From: Arthrobacter jiangjiafuii
GTDB taxonomy: Bacteria; Actinomycetota; Actinomycetes; Actinomycetales; Micrococcaceae
DNA length: 64,000 bases
Reading direction: 5' to 3'
NCBI RefSeq assembly: GCF_018622995.1
Contig: NZ_CP076022.1
Coordinates: 2,480,001-2,544,000 of the forward strand
The number at the start of each line of letters is the position of its first letter. Within the stretch, counting starts at the first letter, position 1. Of this stretch, positions 1-7,753 are shown piece by piece. A model generated the notes under the pieces. That model was not told the DNA's origin, ran no database searches, and worked only from the letters and a program-made list of their open reading frames with translations. The translations under genes were made by a program, and so were the position numbers.

Positions 1-121
1 GAAGATTCGATGGCCGATCGGATAACCTACAAATCCACCACGTACTAGGATAGCCACCAAGTCTGTGCGCTGTCGCGCTGTGACGCCGCCAGATGCTGCA
101 TTGATACCAAGGAGAGACCTC

Positions 122-589
122 ATGCCCCGCCTGTCCCCCGGTGATCCGGCCCCGGAATTCACGCTTCCAGCTACGGACTCTACCCTTGTTTCGCTTTCCG
201 GCTTCCGCGGGAAAAGCACGATTGTCTACTTCTACCCCGCCGCTGCCACTCCCGGTTGCACCACCGAGGCGTGCGACTTCCGGGACAACCTGAACACCCT
301 GCAGGCTGCCGGATACGCCGTCGTCGGCATCTCCCCTGATCCCGTCAGCAAGCTCGAGAAGTTCGCCGCCGCCGAACACCTCACCTTCCCGCTGCTCTCC
401 GACCCGGACCATGCCGTGGCCGAGGCCTACGGCGCCTGGGGCGAAAAGAAAAACTACGGCAAGGTCTACGAGGGACTCATCCGCTCCACGGTCGTTGTGG
501 ACCCCGAGGGCATGGTTTCCCTCGCCCAGTACAACGTCCGGGCAACCGGCCACGTTGCCAAGCTGCAGCGTGATCTGAACCTGGCCTGA
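122..589 (+). CDS. bcp: Thioredoxin-dependent peroxiredoxin (Bcp/PrxQ type)
   Basis: This is a 155-residue single-domain peroxiredoxin that reduces hydroperoxides in the cytosol at the expense of thioredoxin. The peroxidatic Cys46 sits in TPGCT and a second Cys51 five residues later matches the resolving Cys of the Bcp/PrxQ class. The KNYGK segment near residue 110 and the IRST arginine further on are also typical. The frame stays open upstream to a GTG at 65, but ATG 122 is preceded by an AAGGAGA ribosome site at good spacing and gives the usual family length. A -10-like TAGGAT lies at 46-51. The gene stands alone; the tRNA-Leu gene follows 66 bp downstream. Confidence 0.95.
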   Translation: MPRLSPGDPAPEFTLPATDSTLVSLSGFRGKSTIVYFYPAAATPGCTTEACDFRDNLNTLQAAGYAVVGISPDPVSKLEKFAAAEHLTFPLLSDPDHAVAEAYGAWGEKKNYGKVYEGLIRSTVVVDPEGMVSLAQYNVRATGHVAKLQRDLNLA

Positions 590-655
590 ACCTCGGGTAC
601 ACTGGAGGCTGGTTTTATGCCTGGCCGCGGATCCGCGCACAGCATGAATGCCTGA

Positions 656-737
<82 letters not shown>

Positions 738-799
738 CTTTTTGTGATGAGTACAGACGGCGTCCATGGATGATATTCAGGATGAGTCGCGACATAGGT

Positions 800-834
800 A
801 ACACCCCGGTCTTCGGACCGGGGTGTTTTCTTTT
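800..834 (+). terminator. Rho-independent terminator after tRNA-Leu
   Basis: A 12-bp perfect stem (800-811 with 816-827) closes a TTCG tetraloop and is followed by a T-rich tract. It lies 63 bp past the tRNA and is the best intrinsic terminator in the first part of the window. Confidence 0.9.
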
Positions 835-1006
835 GCCTGGAATCGGATCACAACCGAATCACCCCGCGCTGTGGCCTGCGCCAGAATTTCTCCACCCCTC
901 CACCCATCCGGTGGCGGAACCGGGCCGAAGACCTTCTGAAGCCTCGCACCGAGAGGCGTTCTGACCAACCGAGTTCCTGACACGGAACCACCAGAAGGAG
1001 AAAACC

Positions 1007-1705
1007 ATGGCTCTCACCACCCGCCGGAACATGTCCATCCTCGGCATCGCAGCGGTCTCCATGCTCGGCCTGGCAGCCTGCAGCACCGACTCCACCGACA
1101 CCTCCTCCGAAAGCTCCGAATCGGGCATGGCCTCCGAGTCCAGCATGTCCCCCTCGGCCTCCGAGTCGATGAGCCCGGATGCCACGGCCAGCGAATCCAC
1201 GGCCGACCCCGCCGCAAACCTGGTGGGCGCCAGCTGCGCCGACTATGCAGCAATGGTCCCGGAAGGCGCCGGATCGGTTGAAGGGATGGCGATGGACCCG
1301 GTTGCCACCGCAGCGTCGAACAACCCCATGCTCACCACGCTCAGCGCGGCGATCTCCGGCCAGTTGAACCCCGAGGTGAACCTTGTGGACACCCTGAACG
1401 GCTCGGAGTTCACCGTCTTCGCGCCCACCGATGATGCATTCGCCAAGCTGGACCCGGCCACCCTTGAAGCCCTCAAGACCGACCCGGACCTGCTCTCCAG
1501 CATCCTCACCTATCACGTAGTGCCCGGCCAGATGACACCCGACGAGCTCTCGGGCATGTACGCCACCGTGAACGGTGCCGAGGTTGATGTCACCGGGTCC
1601 GGTGACGCCATGATGGTCAACGATTCGGCGGTTGTCTGCGGCGGCGTCATGACCGAGAACGCCACGGTTTACCTGATGGATACCGTTCTGATGCCTCCCA
1701 TGTAA
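1007..1705 (+). CDS. FAS1 (fasciclin) domain lipoprotein
   Basis: The protein has 232 residues and is predicted to be anchored on the outer face of the membrane. Its signal peptide ends in the lipobox LAAC with Cys25. Residues about 26-75 form a Ser/Glu/Ala/Met-rich linker, and residues about 85-232 form one FAS1 domain, with the conserved [11 protein letters not shown] and YHVVPG motifs. FAS1 domains act in adhesion or protein contact; no enzyme activity is expected. ATG 1007 follows AGAAGGAG (993-1000) at ideal spacing. The gene is monocistronic between the tRNA terminator and its own hairpin at 1751. It resembles mycobacterial MPT70/MPT83-type secreted FAS1 proteins; the partner here is unknown. 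Confidence 0.92.
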   Translation: MALTTRRNMSILGIAAVSMLGLAACSTDSTDTSSESSESGMASESSMSPSASESMSPDATASESTADPAANLVGASCADYAAMVPEGAGSVEGMAMDPVATAASNNPMLTTLSAAISGQLNPEVNLVDTLNGSEFTVFAPTDDAFAKLDPATLEALKTDPDLLSSILTYHVVPGQMTPDELSGMYATVNGAEVDVTGSGDAMMVNDSAVVCGGVMTENATVYLMDTVLMPPM

Positions 1706-1750
1706 TCCACCGTCCCAGCGCCGGAGGTGCACGGCACACCCGGTTCCACC

Positions 1751-1784
1751 AAAGCGGGCGCTCCACGCGGGAGCGTCCGCTTTT
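1751..1784 (+). terminator. Terminator of the FAS1 lipoprotein gene
   Basis: A 14-bp stem (1751-1764 with 1769-1782, one G-T pair) closes a four-base loop and ends in TTTT. It lies 45 bp after the FAS1 stop. Confidence 0.8.
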
Positions 1785-1866
1785 GTGTGACCAAATTGTG
1801 ACCGCACCGCCGGGAGCGCAAATACGTGAAGATTCCTCCTCACCCATTAGGCTCTGTCCATATGTT

Positions 1867-1882
1867 TGTGTCGCACGACACA
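1867..1882. promoter_or_regulatory. Candidate operator upstream of the first peptide-binding protein
   Basis: TGTGTCG and CGACACA form a perfect 7-bp inverted repeat separated by CA. It lies just downstream of a -10-like TAGGCT (1848-1853) and 72 bp before the start codon, where a repressor could block initiation or early elongation. The cognate regulator is not in the window. Confidence 0.45.
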
Positions 1883-1953
1883 CGTTGGATGACACGCACC
1901 GCACGGCACCCGCCGTTTGCACGGGTATCACTCGCCCCAGAGGAGTTAGAACC

Positions 1954-3651
1954 ATGTCATTTGCTGGCCGACCCATGAACGGTGCCCGCCCCAAGCGGCG
2001 CGCCGCCGCAATCACTGCAGGAATAGCGCTCAGTGCGCTGATCCTCTCCGGCTGCGCCCAGAGCGAGCGCGAGGAAGGCACCGACGACGGCGGCACCGCC
2101 TCCGAGGTAGACGGAACGTTTGTCTTCGCGGCCTCTTCCGACCCGAAGTCACTCGACCCGGCTTTCGCCTCCGACGGCGAGTCCTTCCGCGTCAGCCGCC
2201 AGATCTTCGAAGGCCTGGTGGGCGTCAAGCCCGGCACCGCCGACCCGCAGCCTCTGCTGGCCAAGTCCTGGGAAACCTCCGAGGATGCCCTGACGTACAC
2301 CTTCGCGCTTGAAGAAGGAGTGACCTTCCACGACGGCACCGCCTTCGACGGCGAGGCCGTCTGCGCGAACTTCGACCGCTGGTACAACTTCACCGGCATC
2401 CAGCAGGCTGAAAGCCTGGCCTACTACTACGGCAAGCTGTTCAAGGGCTTCGCCGATACCCCGGAGACCGCCACTTACAAGTCCTGTGAAGCGACCGCCG
2501 ACAACGAGGCCGTGGTGACCCTGGCCAAGCCGTTCGCCGGATTCATCGCTGCCCTCTCGCTGCCGGCCTTCTCCATGCAGAGCCCCACGGCGATGGAAAC
2601 GCACAACGCCAACGCGGCTTCCGGCACTGCCGAGGCTCCGACCCTGAGCGAATACGCCATGGGCCACCCCACCGGCACCGGCCCGTTCAAGTTTGACGCC
2701 TGGGAAGTCGGCAACCAGATCACCCTCTCCGCCTATGACGAGTACTGGGGCGAGCAGGGCCAGGTCACGGACATCATTTTCCGCGTGATTGACGATCCCA
2801 ACTCCCGGCGCCAGTCCCTGGAAGCCGGAACCATCGACGGCTATGACCTGGTGGCACCGGCCGACACGAAGTCCCTGGCTGACGCCGGCTACAACGTGAT
2901 CGCCCGCGAGCCGTTCACCATCCTTTACCTGGGCATGAACCAGAAGGTGGAGGAACTGGCAAACCCGCTCGTCCGCCAGGCCATCGCCCACGCGATCGAC
3001 AAGCAGGCCCTGGTTGACCAGACCCTGCCCGAAGGCACCAAGGTTGCATCCCAGTTCATCCCCGACGTCGTCAACGGCTACAACGACGACGTCACCGATT
3101 ACGCATACGATCCGGAAAAGGCCAAGGCACTGCTGGCCGAGGCCGGCTACCCGGACGGCTTCGCTGTCGACTTCAATTACCCGACCGGCGTCTCCCGTCC
3201 GTACATGCCCACCCCGGAGCAGGTGTACACCAACATCACCGCCCAGCTTGAAGAGGTCGGCATCACCGTGAATCCGCAGCCGAACAAGTGGTCCCCGGAC
3301 TACCTGGACCGCGTTCAGGCCTCGGATGACCACGGCATCCACCTCCTGGGCTGGACCGGCGACTACAACGACACCGACAACTTTGTCGGCGTGTTCTTCG
3401 GCGGAGAGAAGCCCGAGTTCGGCTTCAACAATCCGGATATCTTTGCCGCCCTCGAAAAGGCCCGCCAGGTGAGCAGCCTGGAGGAGCAGACCCCGCTGTA
3501 CGAGCAGATCAACGAGGACATCGCCCAGTTTGTCCCGGCCGTACCGCTGGCCCACCCTGCACCTTCGCTCGCCTTCGCCGAGCGCGTGGAGTCCTACCCC
3601 GCGAGCCCGGTCAACGACGAAGTGTTCAACCAGATCAAACTCACCAAGTAG
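1954..3651 (+). CDS. ABC transporter substrate-binding lipoprotein, peptide/nickel family 5 (receptor 1)
   Basis: This 565-residue extracytoplasmic receptor belongs to the SBP_bac_5 (DppA/OppA) family, which binds peptides and related solutes for an ABC importer. The Sec lipoprotein signal ends at LSGC with Cys34. The SBP_bac_5 fold fills most of the rest, with family motifs such as VTFHDGT near residue 125. The frame is open from 1783, but ATG 1954 has AGGAG eight bases upstream and leaves a proper signal peptide. Two permease genes follow after an attenuator-like hairpin at 3659. Receptor 2 at 7754 is a clear paralogue, sharing for example the VCANFDRWYN stretch, so the two probably share one membrane complex. 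The natural substrate cannot be read from sequence. Confidence 0.93.
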   Translation: MSFAGRPMNGARPKRRAAAITAGIALSALILSGCAQSEREEGTDDGGTASEVDGTFVFAASSDPKSLDPAFASDGESFRVSRQIFEGLVGVKPGTADPQPLLAKSWETSEDALTYTFALEEGVTFHDGTAFDGEAVCANFDRWYNFTGIQQAESLAYYYGKLFKGFADTPETATYKSCEATADNEAVVTLAKPFAGFIAALSLPAFSMQSPTAMETHNANAASGTAEAPTLSEYAMGHPTGTGPFKFDAWEVGNQITLSAYDEYWGEQGQVTDIIFRVIDDPNSRRQSLEAGTIDGYDLVAPADTKSLADAGYNVIAREPFTILYLGMNQKVEELANPLVRQAIAHAIDKQALVDQTLPEGTKVASQFIPDVVNGYNDDVTDYAYDPEKAKALLAEAGYPDGFAVDFNYPTGVSRPYMPTPEQVYTNITAQLEEVGITVNPQPNKWSPDYLDRVQASDDHGIHLLGWTGDYNDTDNFVGVFFGGEKPEFGFNNPDIFAALEKARQVSSLEEQTPLYEQINEDIAQFVPAVPLAHPAPSLAFAERVESYPASPVNDEVFNQIKLTK

Positions 3652-3658
3652 CAGCACC

Positions 3659-3697
3659 GCGGGCCGGGGTTCCTTTGGAGTCCCGGCCCGCTTTCTG
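3659..3697 (+). terminator. Hairpin between receptor gene and permeases (attenuator or partial terminator)
   Basis: A 15-bp GC-rich stem (3659-3673 with 3677-3691, two G-T pairs) is followed by CTTTCTGTT. It lies 8 bp after the receptor stop and 52 bp before the permease ribosome site. This is the usual place for an element that gives much more receptor than permease mRNA. Confidence 0.7.
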
Positions 3698-3748
3698 TTC
3701 CCCGCCTTCCTCCTCCAGCCGAGGCTTCTCTGCTGAGAAAGGACATCT

Positions 3749-4753
3749 GTGCTGCAAGTCATCGGCAAACGCCTTCTCATGCTGATTCCCACGCTTATCG
3801 GCTTGTCCATCCTGTTGTTCGTCTGGGTGCGCAACCTCCCCGGCGGGCCCGCCACCGCCCTCCTCGGAGACAAGGCGACCCCCGAAGCCATTGCCCGGAT
3901 CAATGCCGCCTATGGTTTTGACCGGCCTGTGCTTGAGCAGTACTTCACCTACGTCGGCAAGCTCCTGCAGGGCGACTTCGGCGTTTCGACAGTGACCGGA
4001 CGACCCGTCCTGGAGGAATTCGCCACCCGGTTCCCCGCGACCCTGGAACTTGCCGTGGTGGCCCTGATCTTCGCCATCGGCATCGGCATCCCGCTGGGCT
4101 ACCTGGCAGCCACCCACTACGGGCGCTTCTGGGACCATTCCTCGGTGGTCCTCTCACTCGTGGGAATCACCGTGCCCGTGTTTTTCCTGGCCTTCATCCT
4201 CAAGTGGCTGCTGGCCATCCAGCTCCCGGTCTTTCCCCCGGACGGCCGGCAGGATCCCCGGATCGATGCCACGCACGTCACCGACTTCTACGTCCTGGAC
4301 GGCTTATTAACCCGGGAATGGGACGCGTCCTGGGACGCCGTCATGCACCTGATCCTTCCGGGCATCGCGCTGGGCACCATTCCCCTGGCCATCATCGTGC
4401 GCATTACCCGCGCCTCCGTCCTGGAAGTCCAGGGAGCGGACTATGTCCGGACGGCCCGGGCCAAGGGCCTGATGGAAAAGACCATCCGCGGCCGGTTCGT
4501 CCTGCGCAACGCCATGCTGCCCGTGACCACGACCATCGGCCTGCAGACCGGCCTGCTGATTTCGGGCGCCGTGCTCACCGAGACGGTCTTCGCCTTCAGC
4601 GGTGTCGGCAGGTTCCTGCGGGACGCCATCTTCAATCTGGACTATCCGGTCCTGCAGGGCTTCATCATTTTCATCGCCATAGCCTATTCACTGATCAACC
4701 TGATTGTTGATATTTCCTATGGCTTCATCGACCCGAGGGTGAGGGTGCAATGA
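3749..4753 (+). CDS. ABC transporter permease, DppB/OppB type
   Basis: This is a 334-residue inner-membrane permease of the BPD_transp_1 superfamily, DppB/OppB branch. It has an N-terminal transmembrane segment at about 11-29, an external loop, and about five further segments. The cytoplasmic EAA loop, which contacts the ATPase, is seen around residues 230-250 (DYVRTARAKGL). GTG 3749 is chosen because AAAGGA lies six bases upstream and the start leaves the first helix intact. The stop overlaps the start of the next permease (ATGA), so the two are translationally coupled and probably form a heterodimeric channel. Confidence 0.94.
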   Translation: MLQVIGKRLLMLIPTLIGLSILLFVWVRNLPGGPATALLGDKATPEAIARINAAYGFDRPVLEQYFTYVGKLLQGDFGVSTVTGRPVLEEFATRFPATLELAVVALIFAIGIGIPLGYLAATHYGRFWDHSSVVLSLVGITVPVFFLAFILKWLLAIQLPVFPPDGRQDPRIDATHVTDFYVLDGLLTREWDASWDAVMHLILPGIALGTIPLAIIVRITRASVLEVQGADYVRTARAKGLMEKTIRGRFVLRNAMLPVTTTIGLQTGLLISGAVLTETVFAFSGVGRFLRDAIFNLDYPVLQGFIIFIAIAYSLINLIVDISYGFIDPRVRVQ

Positions 4754-5694
4754 GTACGGTTCTCCCACCGGCGCCGGGCGGCGCCATCCGCCCCGACGAA
4801 CCGGCAGCCGCCGCCGACACCCGCGGCAGCGGGATGTGGCAGTCCGCCTTTGCCAGGCTGCGCCGCAACCCGGCAGCCATCGCCGGGGCCGTGATTGTTG
4901 GGCTCTTCATCCTGGTTGCCCTGCTGGCTCCCCTGCTCGCCCCCTTTGGCGGCGACGATCTGCCCGGGCGGACGGCAATCACGCCGACCAGCATTCCCGG
5001 GCCGGGAGACATCGCGGATTATCCGCTGGGCCTTGACCGCTTCGGCGGGGATGTCCTGTCCAAACTGATCTGGGGCGCCCGCGCCTCCCTGATCATCGGC
5101 ATCGTCTCCACCGCCCTCGGCCTGGCCGGAGGCATGCTGCTCGGCGTGATCGCCGGCGGGCTGGGAGGCTGGGTGGACAACGTCATCATGCGTTTCGTGG
5201 ACATCCTGCTCTCCGTCCCGAACCTGCTGCTGGCCGTGAGCATCGCGGCGATCCTGGGGCAGAACACCTACGCGATCATGATCGCCATCGGCGTGTCCCA
5301 GGTACCGATCTTCGCCCGGCTGCTGCGCTCCTCGATGATCTCCCAGCGGAGTGCCGATTACATCCTCTCGGCGCAGTCGCTGGGCCTGAGCCGGCGCACC
5401 ATCACCATGAGCCATCTGCTGCCCAACAGCATGGGCCCGGTGATCGTGCAGGGAACCCTGACGCTGGCAACCGCGGTGATTGATGCGGCGGCACTGTCCT
5501 TCCTGGGCCTTGGCGGCGGCAAGCCGCAGACGGCCGAGTGGGGCCGGATGCTCACCTACGCACAAAACGAGCTGGCCGTGGCACCGCAGCTGGCATTCCT
5601 GCCGGGCATCTGCATTGCCGTGACGGCGCTTGGCTTCACGCTCCTGGGCGAGTCGCTGCGCGAGGCGCTGGATCCCAAGACCCGGAAGAAGTAG
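4750..5694 (+). CDS. ABC transporter permease, DppC/OppC type
   Basis: This 314-residue permease is the DppC/OppC partner of the upstream gene. The N-terminal cytoplasmic stretch of about 35 residues is followed by a first helix near 45-65. A cluster of helices and the EAA loop (DYILSAQSLGLSRR, about residues 200-215) come next. It starts within the previous stop codon, so it is translated from the same message. The matching ATPase is not downstream but on the opposite strand at 5828-7579, separated by a terminator that can serve both directions. Confidence 0.94.
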   Translation: MSTVLPPAPGGAIRPDEPAAAADTRGSGMWQSAFARLRRNPAAIAGAVIVGLFILVALLAPLLAPFGGDDLPGRTAITPTSIPGPGDIADYPLGLDRFGGDVLSKLIWGARASLIIGIVSTALGLAGGMLLGVIAGGLGGWVDNVIMRFVDILLSVPNLLLAVSIAAILGQNTYAIMIAIGVSQVPIFARLLRSSMISQRSADYILSAQSLGLSRRTITMSHLLPNSMGPVIVQGTLTLATAVIDAAALSFLGLGGGKPQTAEWGRMLTYAQNELAVAPQLAFLPGICIAVTALGFTLLGESLREALDPKTRKK

Positions 5695-5734
5695 CCCGCG
5701 CAGCAACAACTAAAACAAACACAGCAACACCAAC

Positions 5735-5769
5735 AAAGAGGTGCCGCCCTGCGGGGCGGCACCTCTTTT
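5735..5769. terminator. Terminator between convergent permease and ATPase genes
   Basis: A 15-bp stem (5735-5749 with 5754-5768) closes a TGCG loop, with T residues on one side and A residues on the other. It can therefore stop transcription from both converging operons. Confidence 0.88.
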
Positions 5770-5828
5770 GGCTGTGCACCTCTTTTGGCTGTGCGGTTCG
5801 TTTGGCTCTGCGGTTCGTTTGGTGAAGC
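5761..5828. repeat. Four tandem 17-bp units, two exact and two diverged
   Basis: Units 5761-5777 and 5778-5794 are identical. Units 5795-5811 and 5812-5828 keep the CGTTTGG/TTTTGG core but diverge elsewhere. The array begins in the terminator's descending arm and ends exactly at the ATPase stop codon. The effect is to repeat the T-rich tail of the terminator. Confidence 0.8.
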
Positions 5829-7579
5829 TAGGAGGCCAGCTCGCCCTCGTCGATGTTGAGCTCGTTGCCCGGAATCGAGGCCAGCAGCCGCCGGGTGTAC
5901 GGATGGCGCGGGTTGGAGAAGACTTCCTCCGAGGACGCCGCTTCCACCAGCTCGCCGTCCTTCATCACACAGACGTAGTCCGAGATCAGCCGCACCACGG
6001 CCAGGTCGTGGGAAATAAACAGGTAGCTCAGCCCCAGCTCCGCCTGCAGGTCTCCGAGCAGCTTCAGGATCTGGGCCTGGACCAGCACATCCAGCGCGGA
6101 CACCGGCTCGTCGCAGACAATCAGTTCAGGCTTTAGGGCCAGCGCCCGGGCAATTGCCACACGCTGGCGCTGCCCGCCGGACAGCTCCGCGGGGTAGCGT
6201 CCGAGCATGGACTGCGGCAGCGCCACCTGGTCCATCAGCTCCCGCACGCGCGCCGCCCGCTCGGCCTTGGTTCCGCGCTTGTACGTCTTCAACGGCTCGT
6301 CGAGGATCCGCTCAATGGTGAACATGGGATCCAGGGAGGAATACGGATCCTGGAAAATCGGCTGCACCCGCTGCCGGAAGTCGCGCAGCTTTCCCTTTTC
6401 CAGACCGCCGACGTCGATCCCGTCAAACGTCATGGTTCCGCTGGTGGGCTCAACCAGCTTCAACAGCATCCGCGCCGTGGTGGTCTTGCCGGAGCCGGAC
6501 TCGCCGACAATGGCCACGGTCCGCCCGCGGGGAATGTCCAGGGTGACGTTCCGGGCCGCGTAAAAGTCCTCGGACCGGCCGCGGATCTTGTACACCTTGG
6601 TCAGGTCCCGGATTTCAACGATATTGTCCGGCGCCGCGGTCTCGGAGCTCTCCGGGGCGATGACGGCGTCGTCGTTCGCGTCAGCCGGGCGGGCATGATC
6701 GGCGTAGGCCTGTTCGGCCAGCTTCAGCCGCTGCGCGGCCGGAACCGTAAAGGCACCCGGGCTCAGGCGCACGGCGGCCACGCTGGGCGCGGCCTGGACC
6801 AGGGACTGGGTGTAGGGATGCTGCGGATCCTCCAGCAGCTGGCGGGCCGGGCCGGTCTCCACCACGATGCCGCGGTGCATCACCACCAGCTCGGAGGCGC
6901 GCTCGGCCGCCAGTCCCAGGTCATGCGTAATGAGCAGCACCGAGGTGCCCAGCTCCTCGGTCATCTTGCCGATCTGGTCCAGGATGGTGCGCTGCACCGT
7001 GACGTCCAGGGCCGAGGTCGGTTCGTCGGCGATCAGCAGCCGCGGCCGGCAGGCCAGGCCGATGGCGATCAGCGCGCGCTGGCGCATGCCGCCGGAGAAC
7101 TCGTGCGGGTACTGCTTGGCGCGTTCGGCGGCGTCGGGCAGCCCGGCAGCGGTCAGGACCTCGATGACCTTGCGGTCCACGTCCTTGGACGTCGCCATGC
7201 CGTGAACCAGCAGGGTCTCCGCGACCTGGGTGCCGATTTTGGTCACCGGGTTCAGGTTGGACATCGGATCCTGCGGCACGAGCCCGATGGACCGGCCGCG
7301 GATAGCCCGCAGCTTGGACTCTGGCAGGCCCACCAGTTCGGTGCCGTCGAAGCGGATGCTGCCGGCGGCCACCTTGCCGTTGCCCGGCAGCAGTCCAATC
7401 ACTGCCATGGCAGTAGTGGATTTGCCCGAACCCGATTCGCCGACAATTGCCAGGGTCTTTCCCTGGCCCAGAGTGAAGGAAGCACTCTTCACCGCCTGGA
7501 CTTCTCCGTCTGTGGTGCGGAAATTGACCGCGAGATCGGTCACCTCGAGCTGGGGTGAATCAGCCATAATTTCAGTCAT
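5828..7579 (-). CDS. Fused double ATP-binding subunit of peptide ABC importer (DppD-DppF type)
   Basis: This 583-residue protein carries two ABC ATPase domains in tandem, equivalent to DppD and DppF or OppD and OppF. Domain 1 has Walker A GESGSGKS at 48-55, signature FSGGM at 161-165 and Walker B ending in ADEP near 187. Domain 2 has Walker A at 359-366 and a canonical LSGGQRQR signature. A linker of about 50 residues with acidic patches joins them, following the PYTQSL oligopeptide C-motif. The start is placed at ATG 7579, after GGATAGGG; the frame is open 13 codons further but no ribosome site is seen there. It most likely energises the permease pair at 3749-5694, and two receptor genes flank the cluster. 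Confidence 0.93.
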   Translation of the reverse strand: MTEIMADSPQLEVTDLAVNFRTTDGEVQAVKSASFTLGQGKTLAIVGESGSGKSTTAMAVIGLLPGNGKVAAGSIRFDGTELVGLPESKLRAIRGRSIGLVPQDPMSNLNPVTKIGTQVAETLLVHGMATSKDVDRKVIEVLTAAGLPDAAERAKQYPHEFSGGMRQRALIAIGLACRPRLLIADEPTSALDVTVQRTILDQIGKMTEELGTSVLLITHDLGLAAERASELVVMHRGIVVETGPARQLLEDPQHPYTQSLVQAAPSVAAVRLSPGAFTVPAAQRLKLAEQAYADHARPADANDDAVIAPESSETAAPDNIVEIRDLTKVYKIRGRSEDFYAARNVTLDIPRGRTVAIVGESGSGKTTTARMLLKLVEPTSGTMTFDGIDVGGLEKGKLRDFRQRVQPIFQDPYSSLDPMFTIERILDEPLKTYKRGTKAERAARVRELMDQVALPQSMLGRYPAELSGGQRQRVAIARALALKPELIVCDEPVSALDVLVQAQILKLLGDLQAELGLSYLFISHDLAVVRLISDYVCVMKDGELVEAASSEEVFSNPRHPYTRRLLASIPGNELNIDEGELAS

Positions 7580-7675
7580 TTCCCTATCCTGCCCTACTGC
7601 AGCGCCGCAGTGAGCCAAGTCTCACCGGGCTTTACCGCTTTTTAATCATTTAGACTGGAAATCCACGCAAAATGT

Positions 7676-7689
7676 CTGGACGCGTCCAG
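7676..7689. promoter_or_regulatory. Perfect 14-bp palindrome between divergent ATPase and receptor 2 genes
   Basis: CTGGACGCGTCCAG is its own reverse complement. It lies 20 bp after a -10-like TAGACT (7651-7656) and 65 bp before the receptor 2 start, in the 174-bp divergent spacer. Position and symmetry suggest a repressor site, of LacI or TetR type by appearance only. It differs from the palindrome in front of receptor 1. Confidence 0.5.
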
Positions 7690-7753
7690 TACGTCAACAG
7701 ATGCATTGTTAGGCAGAGCAGGGATGGGAGCGTCCCGGAGGAGAACAACAGCT

